Assembly: GCA_958430865.1 (NCBI GenBank)
Contig: CAUDNR010000009.1
Span: forward strand, 12,521-43,909
DNA from: Entrophospora sp. SA101
Taxonomy: Eukaryota > Glomeromycota > Glomeromycetes > Entrophosporales > Entrophosporaceae
Length of the DNA: 31,389 nt
Direction: 5' to 3'
Positions 12,901 through 20,930 of this stretch are shown here, one piece after another. Each line of letters starts with the position of its first letter. Within the stretch, counting starts at the first letter, position 1. Below the pieces are notes generated by a model. The model was not told where the DNA came from. It ran no database searches and worked only from the letters and a program-made list of their open reading frames with translations. The position numbers and the translations under genes were made by a program.

Positions 12901-13707
12901 TAGATATTCTTGATCGTATTATTAAAGATGAAACTCTGAAAACAGGGATGTTTATGAGTACTATTTGGCATAGATTTCATCATATCACATTTTCAAAAAT
13001 TGAATTATTTCAGTTGGAACAAGAATTAATCAAGATTGGAAAAGAATTTGAAATCAGTGAGGTTAATCTTAATAATAATAATAATAATACTAACCTTGAA
13101 ATAAAAAAAATGTTAATTGATGCATTTACTTCATTGTATTTTATTGAGGAAAATCATGGTTCTGAATCAATTGAGTTGTTTAACACTATAAAAAAACTTC
13201 CAGAGGTAAATTATTTTATTATTTATTATAATATTTTAATTCAATGATTATTCGAAACTAAATAGTAATATTGATGATTATTTTTTAGCATATAAGAAAT
13301 AAAATTCTAGATTCAAATGTGATGCAGAAAATTGATAGTCAACCTATAGTAAATTTATCATTTCAAGACCAAAAAACAAATCAGATGAATAGTATTATTG
13401 ATTATTCATCAATGATTCAAGAAATGCAAATTCTACAAATGCTTCAATTTGCTACTTCTGAAAAAACTTATTTGAATAATGTTGGTATACCTTTTTATTT
13501 ATCATTTATCAATTTATTTTAATTATTCAATAAACAGACATTTAAGTTATTTTATTGTGTTATTTTTTTTTTGGCAGGATAAATTTTGTGAAATTCTTAT
13601 AAAGATAGGGGAATTTTGTGACTATTTTATAAAAAATGGAACAAGGCCTCCATTAGATTTTGCTTCTCATCAACAGATAATATGGATTTATGGAAAAGGT
13701 TCTAATG
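3949..13707 (+). CDS. MDN1: Midasin (AAA ATPase of 60S ribosome maturation), lacking C-terminal linker and MIDAS
   Basis: Midasin (Rea1/Mdn1) is a giant nuclear AAA+ protein that strips assembly factors (Ytm1, Rsa4) from pre-60S particles. Seven exons join in phase: 3949-4274, 4437-4458, 4535-5186, 5263-12269, 12372-13205, 13289-13480 and 13578-about 13707, giving about 3,050 residues. Six Walker A motifs mark AAA1 (GVTGSGKTT, residue ~311), AAA2 (GETGTGKTT, ~681), AAA3 (GPTSAGKTS, ~1122), AAA4 (GETGCGKTT, ~1420), AAA5 (GSPGVGKTS, ~1841) and AAA6 (GPESSGKTS, ~2155). Walker B reads LLDEVNLAS, VLDELNLAP, LLDEISLAD and LLDELNLAS in AAA2-5, and is degenerate in AAA1 (LIEDIDFAP) and AAA6 (LIDNANVCS). 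Yeast Rea1 has about 4,900 residues. The rest of the linker, the acidic region and the MIDAS domain are not found, so the gene looks truncated. Exon 7's end and the exon 6 donor (GTTGGT) are uncertain. Confidence 0.9.
4275..4436 (+). other. MDN1 intron 1
   Basis: The donor is GTAAGA after AG; the acceptor used is CTAGAAAG. An earlier AG at 4432 would put a TGA in frame, so the AAAG at 4436 is preferred. A TA microsatellite lies at about 4311-4329. Confidence 0.7.
5187..5262 (+). other. MDN1 intron 3
   Basis: The donor is GTTATT and the acceptor TATTATTTAG, phase 1. Splicing joins LTGHGE to DLIKIHLGDQTDSKVLLG, restoring a continuous AAA1 module. A (TA)n run starts about 9 bp inside the donor. 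Confidence 0.85.
12270..12371 (+). other. MDN1 intron 4 with a (TA)n run abutting the acceptor
   Basis: The donor GTGAGT follows CTG, phase 0. The acceptor AG at 12370-12371 directly follows a TA repeat (about 12350-12369), so the polypyrimidine tract lies upstream of the repeat. Splicing joins TFMNCL to SLDITNNPTIHKLF. Confidence 0.85.
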
Positions 13708-14970
13708 GTTAGTTACTATATATTAACAAGAAAATACAAGTTTATGTACATGTTGTTTAGCTTTTATATATATATATATATATATATATGTAATATTAAA
13801 TTTTTTGTTTTGTAAATTTTATGAAATATAGGTAACGATGAATGTATAATAATTTTAACTTTTATATGTATTTCTATTTTATTGAATATATTATTTTTTT
13901 TAGAAATACAGTATATATATTTTTGATTTTAAATAAATTATTATTTAACAGAAAAAATTTTATCGATTATGTTTTCCATAATGAGATAACACTAGACAAA
14001 AATATTGGAATAATGTCACAAGAAAAATTTTTGGAATTCAAATTACTCAGAATTTGTTAACCGCAAACATCAAACTCAAAAAAAGAACGAGCCTGCTGCC
14101 TGGTTGACAGCGAAGGCTGTTAATATTCCCTAGTTTCTTTTGCATGTATTGAAAAATAGTTAAAAAGTATGTTATAACTTGCTTTACACCCTTTGTATAC
14201 TTTAACCGAGTTAATATTAAGGTTGTTCAAATTTCGATCTTATTACAAATTATTGTATGCTTTAAAGAAAGGGATCATCATTGAGTTATGGAAACAATCG
14301 CTAATAAAACAATGGTGTATAATATCTATTCTAATGATAAAATTGGTCAGATTTTAATAGATGATTAATAATTTTTTGAAAGACTAATAAAGAAATTATA
14401 TCAAAAGACTCTGAAATCATCATCAGTTAGGACAATTAACCAAGCACTTTACGGTCTTTTGACAAGTCGCGCTTCAGAGTAGCGTGTCACGTGCCTCTTT
14501 TTTCTATTGGCGATTAATCTATCTTCTCATTGAATGATGAAAAAATGTCTATTTCATTCATTCCTAAGACGACCCTTTTCAACAGATGCATAATTGTTGA
14601 TGCATATTTAAAAATAAAGCCTGATATAGGCACAAATTGGGAATGTGATTGCTACAAGAAATTGGAATATTCAATATTATATAAATAATTTATTATAACC
14701 CACCGACAAAAGCTTCGTTATTGCTTCTCTTAGTAGCATGAAAAGAGCGGTATACTCCTTATGATGAAGGATCTTACTCATACACATGACCGATACCTCC
14801 TCCTCCAGAATCAATAGACCCTAATCAAAATATTTCATAACACGATGCGCACGTTGCAGAAGCTCCTATATTTTGATATTCTCCTTCTCTATGCCAGTGG
14901 GTAAGGCATAGCACACTCGCTATGCTTGTTAATGTTTACATTCAAATTTCACATAATTGGTAGTAATCTA
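13708..14970. other. AT-rich region after the last midasin exon; possible short exon fragments only
   Basis: It has a TA microsatellite (about 13764-13789) and an acceptor-like TTTAACAG at about 13951. After that, one frame reads KNFIDYVFHNEITLDK and GIMSQEKFLEFKLLRIC to a stop at 14060. An overlapping frame reads KNEPAAWLTAKAVNIP to a TAG near 14133. No phase-consistent join to midasin exon 7 could be made, and no acidic or MIDAS sequence is present. The rest to 14970 shows nothing I recognise. Confidence 0.4.
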
Positions 14971-15144
14971 ATCCATGGCCATCCCATGGTATTCGATTTG
15001 CTGGTTTGTTTCCGTGACGGCAGCAGTGGTAATCGTTTTATGTGTCCTTGAGATCCTTGTCTCTGATCATGATTCCTATATTAATAAAAAACGTCAAATA
15101 AGTGCTAAACAACAACGTTGTCAAAAAAAAAGAAAAAGACCTAG

Positions 15145-15491
15145 ATTTTTTGCGTGATATCATCGTGAATTTCAACAGCCATGACATGAATTCCTTTGCT
15201 GGTTTCAACCCAATTTTTAATGTTCTTCAGCTTCTTGATCGACCCAGACTCGGTTCTGGAAACGTGTAAAAACACTAATCTCCAATTTACTCTTCAACAC
15301 CAATGGGGTATGTATCTAAAATTGTGACTTCGGCTTTGACGTATTAGTATACTTTTTGAAGTAAAAATTATCCCACGTATCTGCCCTCCACTGTCCATAT
15401 GGCCTCTTCCCAGTAACTGACATGTCGAATTTTGCGCAGGACTTCTTTCGGTAACATATATAGAAAAAATAAAAAAACAATAGGGTAGCAA
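15145..15491 (-). pseudogene. Decayed minus-strand coding fragments, family unknown
   Basis: On the minus strand one frame reads GRGHMDSGGQIRGIIFTSKS. After a break, another reads LVFLHVSRTESGSIKKLKNI and then KNWVETSKGIHVMAVEIHDDIT before a stop. Frame changes between coherent peptide stretches suggest an old mobile-element or gene relict. No start, catalytic motif or terminal repeat is visible. Confidence 0.3.
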
Positions 15492-15595
15492 GGTATAGAA
15501 AAATAGCAGGGCTAAAATAATTCTTGCCTTAAATGAGAAATCCTCCTTCAGAATTTTGATTTTTTATTGGTTGTAAATTTGTAAAATTGACAACA

Positions 15596-15650
15596 GTTAA
15601 TTACTATATATTAATTTTCAGTAAAGGTTCTGGAACAGGAGGCTCTAAGG
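15596..15650 (+). other. Exon-like Gly/Ser-rich micro-segment next to a repeat of the MDN1 exon 7 border
   Basis: A 27-28 bp segment (about 15621-15648) flanked by ATTTTCAG and a GTATTT donor-like site would encode KGSGTGGSK. It is preceded by a 19 bp sequence matching 13708-13726 at 18 of 19 positions. The segment echoes the YGKGSNG end of midasin exon 7. It could be a displaced midasin exon or a chance match. Confidence 0.25.
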
Positions 15651-15749
15651 TATTTAATGTTAAAGACCAATATTAAAATTGTAAAAATTTTCACTCTAAA
15701 CTTTTATTTACCTTGTTGTGATTTAATTGATACTTATTTGATGATGTGT

Positions 15750-16420
15750 TATAATTGAACTCATCAAAATCATAATCATCATTTTGTGATGGATTTAATT
15801 CACCTAATTATAATTCTATTTGATCAGTCTTTATAATCTGAAGATGATAATAAATCAATTTTATCTATGAGATAATCTAAATAATGATGACATAAAGCCC
15901 AAAAAACTCATTATGATATCCATGTCCATATATTAGAACCTTCCATAAACACGTGATTGATCATTTCTACATTAATGTTGCATCACAAAATATATTGGGG
16001 TTTGGAAGACTTTTGTACAATAGATATCCTGTAAGCAAAGTTCCTATTTTCATAACTTCATCTAATACAAAAAACTTATGACTAGATGAAGATGCTGAAT
16101 TAGACCAATTTTAAAAGCTCAATAAGGAAAAGAGCTGTTTGTTTTAATATATTTTTTAGTTTCTTAGTGTTTCATAAAATCATTATGTCTTTGACTATCA
16201 ATAGATATTACATCACGCTTCGATTTTCTGGATTGTAATTTTACCACAATAAGTTCCAAACAAGCCAACTTGAAATTTAATATTATTTTTCTCTTATCAA
16301 TATTAAAAACAAATTGCAATCCAATAAGTTCAGTCATGTAGAATTTTTTTGGAAAGAGAATTGATTTGATGATTTTGATAATAAAACTAATAAAATAATA
16401 TTATTTAAATAAATATTTTG
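15750..16420 (-). pseudogene. Heavily decayed minus-strand coding region, family unknown
   Basis: Minus-strand peptide stretches separated by stops and shifts include NFKLACLELIVVKLQSRKSK, then DVISIDSQRHNDFMKH, HKFFVLDEVMKIGTLLTGYL, LYKSLPNPNIFCDATLM and DDYDFDEFNYNTSSNKYQ. They run in order on one strand, as expected of a single decayed gene. I cannot name the family. Confidence 0.3.
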
Positions 16421-17223
16421 ATACAAAATTTTTAGTCGGGCTTCCAAATTTTAGTAGCAATCAAGATATTCTCGAAAAAACTGAATTGATAATGTTTGTT
16501 TTCAGGGCTAAGCCAAATTTGCATAAAGTGACAACCTTGACTAATACTAAACATGCTATCCTATTTAAAGGGTTCAAATAATTTCAGCGGATTTGATGTC
16601 ATTTTAAGAACAAGCTGAAAAGAAAAAGATAAACCTTTATCTGACGTATACTCAATTCATGCTATATAGAAGCTATTAAAAAGTATAAACCATGAGTCAA
16701 ATAATAGTTTCCTTCATTAAGGCATTGGTTAAAAAATTTTTCTAAGGCTTCCTCTTTTTTTATATAAATTTATCGATTTCTTCTAACGGTACAAGACGAT
16801 AATTGTGAATTCTGATAATAATAATAACTCGCCTCGCGAAAATCCGAGTTGATATTTCCATCCACTTACTGAATAGGATAAATAAAATTTACAGGTCAGG
16901 CCTATATGGATAGTTCTTGTGCCAACAACCAAATTTGTTTTCCTTTTGCCATGCGATTAGTGGTGTAAAGTTATTAAAAAAAATCTTTTTGTTAACTTTT
17001 AAATGTAAGGTGCTACCTTCAATGCAATAATAATAAGGTTCTATTTATATTTCCAGTTATTAGATTTCATGCAGACTCTTTATACTTTCACATTTCTCAA
17101 GGAATCAATCAACGACATCTGATAAAAACTTACCATTATTAAAGTTTGTTTTGGGGCTCAGATATTAAAATATTACAATCGTTCTAACTCTTCCTTTCTC
17201 TAAAGGAATCAAAGGTCAAAATT
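16421..17223. other. AT-rich intergenic region, nothing recognised
   Basis: About 800 bp with no open frame of note, no terminal repeats and no RNA-like structure that I can see. It would contain the promoter of the small gene proposed at 17224. Confidence 0.5.
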
Positions 17224-18170
17224 ATGAGCGGATGGGGCTCTGAATTTATTGGAATCATCGCATTGGGTTTTCTGTTCAGGTCTTTGTGCTAAATTTTCAC
17301 CATCTCTGGAATAAGTTAACAATCTTTGTAGTTAACTTATTTTCCTAAATCCTCTATTCCTTTAAACAATTTTTAATATTATGAGTTCGTTATCATTTAA
17401 TAATCTTCACACTTCCAATTGCTTCTGCAAGCAAAGTAGTCTTTACATAGCAGGAAAGATAATTACAAATCTTTTTTCTTGAATAAAATTTATATTTTTT
17501 TGGCGTATGAATGCTTTCAAAAATTGGCAAAATGGTTATAGGTATAGGTCGTTGAACATATCCTTGACTCAAAGTTACAAATTAAAAGGTAGACGGATTA
17601 TTGGTGTTTCATTTTGCTGCTAGAGATCCTGCCGCCATGAGGATAACAAAAGAGGAACTTACAATAATAATGGAAAGGATAACAACTCGATCTGTTTGGT
17701 TTAATATGGTTTTTAAGAAATCTTCATCAAAATCCAATAATAATGGTAGTAAAAAAAATTGGATAATTTTTCTAGTAGAATTTTTTGTCAAACAGTTCAA
17801 ACAATGAGGCTCACTATGAGTTGATTAAACTTTATTATTCATATTATAATGTTTTTTTTGGCAGCCTAATACTAAGACCTGATAATTGTATGGTCCTGCT
17901 AATAGGAATTTAAATATCATGTGATCCACATTAAAAGTTTTGTCTGGTTTTGTTACGGTACATACTCATATAATCTACATTGTTCCTAATTTCAACATTA
18001 ATGGTGATTAATAATTGCATATATATATATATTCCAATTAAGTTTTATTTAACAATAAAACATATTTACTAGTTGTCAGAAACAGAAGTTATTGGATTAG
18101 TTCAATCATCCATTTCAAATATTTTGGCTATTCCTTATCCAGATTATTCTCATTATAAAAAAATTAAATA
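17224..18170 (+). CDS. Putative small multi-exon gene, function unknown
   Basis: Several exon-like pieces lie in order on the plus strand. An ATG at 17224 opens MSGWGSEFIGIIALGFLFR, which could be an N-terminal membrane helix. A segment after a TATAG at about 17547 reads SLNISLTQSYKLK. A piece after an excellent acceptor (TTTTGCTGCTAG, about 17626) reads DPAAMRITKEELTIIMERIT and then TRSVWFNMVFKK. A piece after TTTTTTTTGGCAG (about 17865) reads LILRPDNCMVLLIG. A last exon after TTTACTAG (18073-18170) reads LSETEVIGLVQSSISNILAI, then PYPDYSHYKKIK, and a TAA. It would end about 120 bp from the convergent phosphatidylserine synthase stop. I could not make every junction phase-consistent, one implied intron is only about 35 bp, and the last exon is open in two frames. 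A broken gene is equally possible. Confidence 0.3.
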
Positions 18171-18287
18171 ATATTTTATTTATAAAAATATTATATACAT
18201 TGTGACAATAGTAACAATCTCACAAATTGCTTTTGATAAATTTTTACAATTAAAAAAAAGATTCTTTTTTTCCTTTCAAATATTAAA

Positions 18288-19266
18288 TCAAGGTTTTGGT
18301 ATTTTCAAAGTTTTACTAACCATGGCGATGCCACTAAAAATAAATAGCAAAACAAATGGATGAAATTCCAAAAAATCAAATGATAAAATGGATGACAATG
18401 ACAATGACATTGGTGATGATGATGGCGGTGGTGATAACGGTGATAATAAAGTTGATAATAAATTGACCGTTCCGCCAGGTAATCTATCGCCAATTCTTTC
18501 TTCTGAAGTCAGATAAGCAATTAATGCCACAAGAAATAATGTTGTAGGAATGGGAGTGCCCTCGAAGTAACGTACTTTTCCAGAACCTTTGTCTTTTGGC
18601 AATGATGCAACGGTTGCATTATAACGTGCTAATCTAGCTATTCCACAACATATAAAAACTGATAAGAGTATTGTATCAAGAAATGTACGCATTCCAACTG
18701 CATATGCACAAACTGCTGGAGCAACACCAAATGATACCTATTATAAATAAACATTTATTCAAATGTTAATAAATATTACATGTAAATTTTTTTTTAAAAA
18801 AAGAAATTATATAATTGTTTACCAAATCTGCTAATGAATCTAATTCTTGACCTAAAATACTAGCAGTTTTTCTCCATCTTGCTACTTTTCCATCAAATAA
18901 ATCAAGCATCATGCCTAAAGGCATTAACATCATACTTAACCATAAATAACTTTGATCATTGGTTATAGCATATCGTATACTTGAGAAAATCGAACATGAT
19001 CCACATAAACCATTACCAAAAGTAATAAAATCTGCTAAATGAAAATTTCTAAAAGAAAAAAAAACTTTTTTTGTTAATCGAATTCAATATATTTGTGATT
19101 GGGATTGATTCTTTTGCTTTAAAACATACCGAACTAAAGAAAAATGTTCATAGTTTTCGTAACTTTTTAATGTAAACCCAGCACTATCACTATCAACATC
19201 TACTTTTTCTTGGTCTTTATTTTTCTTTTCTGAATAATTACGTTTATGTGTTCCTTTATCATCCAT
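18288..19266 (-). CDS. CHO1: CDP-diacylglycerol-serine O-phosphatidyltransferase (phosphatidylserine synthase)
   Basis: This enzyme makes phosphatidylserine from CDP-diacylglycerol and serine in the ER membrane, feeding phosphatidylethanolamine and phosphatidylcholine synthesis. Three exons on the minus strand join in phase: 19266-19130, 19048-18823 and 18737-18288, giving 270 residues against 276 in yeast Cho1. The CDP-alcohol phosphatidyltransferase signature is complete: D98-G99-x2-A102-R103-x8-G112-x3-D116-x3-D120, seen as DGKVARWRKTASILG then QELDSLAD. The segments RNFHLADFITFGNGLCG, VSFGVAPAVCAYAVG, LARYNATVASLPKD, YFEGTPIPTT and the C-terminal SKTLKIPKP match the fungal eukaryotic-type family from memory. 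A Ser/Pro/Leu-rich loop (SPLSPPPSSSP) near residue 225 is the most divergent part. The ATG at 19266 is chosen because the frame upstream to the ATG at 19407 has no family-like sequence; the longer form cannot be excluded. Introns are 81 and 85 bp. Confidence 0.93.
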
Positions 19267-20150
19267 TTCATCTATTATGTATGTAGCAATAAATAACCTA
19301 TCATTATCATGTAGTCGATTATAAAAAAAATTTTGATTTTTATAGTCACACTGAATTAGTATTTCGCACTTATGACGTCTCGATGCATCAATGATAACAC
19401 AATGCATAAAAATACAAAAATGGAAAATGCCAAGGTAGGTTATCTAATTAAAAATCACATGATTGAATCAATACCTCCCCTGAACAATACAATATTAGTA
19501 GTAGTAGTGTTATTAATAGCTACAGCAGTAGACATGTCGATCCCGTGAAATTACGGATGACTGTTATATACGTAGTCACTCACAGGACATTCCCGCAGAT
19601 ATATAAATAGTAATAGGGGATCGGGAACTGCATCATAGTAATAGTAATAGTAATAGTAATAGTAAATTTTTACAAATCAAATGATTTCTTATCCCCATTT
19701 AATACCCTTGCTGTGTAGCAACCACCGCCAAATTTGATATATAACTTCTTTATCACACCATATGTATCTGCTTTAAGAAAATTTTTAAAGCAAGTTGTCA
19801 ATAAAACCGAAAATAATCTGACCCTCAAATCCAAATTTTGCCTTATATTCATATACGTAAAATTTTTTTAACGCGTCCAATTGCAAGTATAAGTAGAAAT
19901 AAATGTCCAAATATTACATTATTTACAGATTTTTGATCATTTAAGTATGTCTTTTATAGTAAAATCATTTATTTAAAAGTAAATATGATAAATAAATAAA
20001 TATTAAAAGCTATATACCTGTGTAAATAATGATTAGAACAATAAACAACAACAATAATGATTAAATTTATCTCTGACTTTATTTATTTATTTATCATAGT
20101 AATGTTATTAAATATAAGTTAAAATAAAAGAGAAATTTATATAAACTATT
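19267..20150. other. Upstream region of CHO1 with trinucleotide and hexanucleotide runs
   Basis: This should hold the CHO1 promoter on the minus strand, but no single element can be assigned. A GTA/TAG-rich run lies at about 19498-19510, and a (TAATAG)n-type run at 19635-19665. TAAATAAATAAAT-like runs lie near 19990 and 20085. A near-palindrome CCGTGAAATTACGG lies at about 19544-19557. Confidence 0.5.
19635..19665 (+). repeat. (TAG/TAA) hexanucleotide microsatellite
   Basis: About five copies of ATAGTA / TAATAG in tandem, directly visible. Confidence 0.85.
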
Positions 20151-20155
20151 AATGT

Positions 20156-20395
20156 TTGATAAAACGTTCGTTATAATATTTTTCAAGCTTCATATATCTT
20201 GTCCTTAACGCTTTTACAAATTATTAAATAATTGTTAAAACATTCGTTAGTATATTTTGCAATCTTCAGAGATCTTGTCCTTAAAGCTTACTCCGATCAC
20301 TTTCTATACAAACTATTGAATAATTGATAAAACGTTCGTTAGAATATTTTGTTCATAAATCTTGTCCTTAACGCTTACTTCGATCAATCCTATCT
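20156..20395 (-). repeat. Left arm of an inverted satellite: about three minus-orientation units
   Basis: Three roughly 85-95 bp units share AAAACGTTCGTT, ATATTTTGCAA, AGATCTTGTCCTTAA and GCTTACTTCGATCA. Read on the minus strand they match the plus-strand units of the larger array at 20930-22210 (GATCGAAGTAAG, TTAAAG, AGATCT, GAACGTTTTAT). The units have diverged by substitutions and small indels. Confidence 0.75.
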
Positions 20396-20404
20396 TAATC
20401 ATTA

Positions 20405-20930
20405 TTATCATCCTCAAAAAACAATGATTCGTTGTCGTCATTGCTACTAATTATAATATTATTGATTGACGGATCTTCATATATTACAAAATGTAACCAA
20501 TCAAATCAATTAGCAAATTTTTATTTTTAATTTCTTATGTTTCCTTTTAACTAAATAAAATAAATAATAAAAATTAACAAAAAGAGGAGTCATGTCACGA
20601 AGGGTCAATACACCCAACATGGGCCACTCACGTGAGTTCCATCCTCAGCCACGCGGGACTTTACAGCCAGTCCAAAGTGAGGCATACACCTGAGGGAGCC
20701 GGACACAGGTTGTCCATAATGGGTACTTCATCATTGCATGACTTTTCTCCGGACGATTAGTAATTATTGATCCCATTGTATAACTTATATACCAACTTTT
20801 TTCGAGTTGTGTCAAAATATGGGATACCAACCAGTTTACAACATTTCATTGGATAAATTTTATTCAATTGTGTAATCTAAAAAAAATAGAAAAAGTAGAC
20901 TGTTAAATACAAGATGTATGACGACATACG
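20405..20930. other. Spacer between inverted arrays, containing a GC-rich island
   Basis: Bases about 20585-20760 are markedly GC-richer than everything around them (GGGTCAATACACCC, CCACGCGGGACTTTACAGCC, GGAGCCGGACACAGG). The minus strand has an open frame of 61 codons (20830-20645) with MKYPLWTTCVRLPQVYASLW, but no splice or domain context. The island also holds a TGGCTGAGGATGG on the minus strand that resembles a Pol III box A. The base composition suggests foreign or mobile origin. I do not recognise the family. Confidence 0.45.

Noticed and set aside
13842..14060. Continuation of midasin through the frame ending at 14060
   Set aside because: The exon-like frame after TTTAACAG needs a phase-2 donor that exon 7 does not offer, and its sequence shows no midasin linker, acidic or MIDAS feature.
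14975..15157. 60-codon plus-strand frame with a hydrophobic segment
   Set aside because: The complementary strand carries more coherent relict peptides here. The hydrophobic run and Lys/Gln-rich tail could arise by chance, and no neighbours or signals support a gene.
19084..19407. Extended N-terminus of phosphatidylserine synthase from the ATG at 19407
   Set aside because: The extra 47 residues lack family resemblance; the ATG at 19266 gives a length close to yeast Cho1. The longer form is not excluded.
19670..19852. 60-codon minus-strand frame upstream of CHO1 (contains KKLYIKFGGGCYTARVLNG)
   Set aside because: The composition is fairly protein-like, but there is no start context, splice partner or recognised family. 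It is kept here as a weak relict candidate only.
20585..20760. tRNA gene or clear SINE in the GC-rich island
   Set aside because: Only a box A-like string is present; no convincing box B, acceptor stem or cloverleaf pairing could be found.
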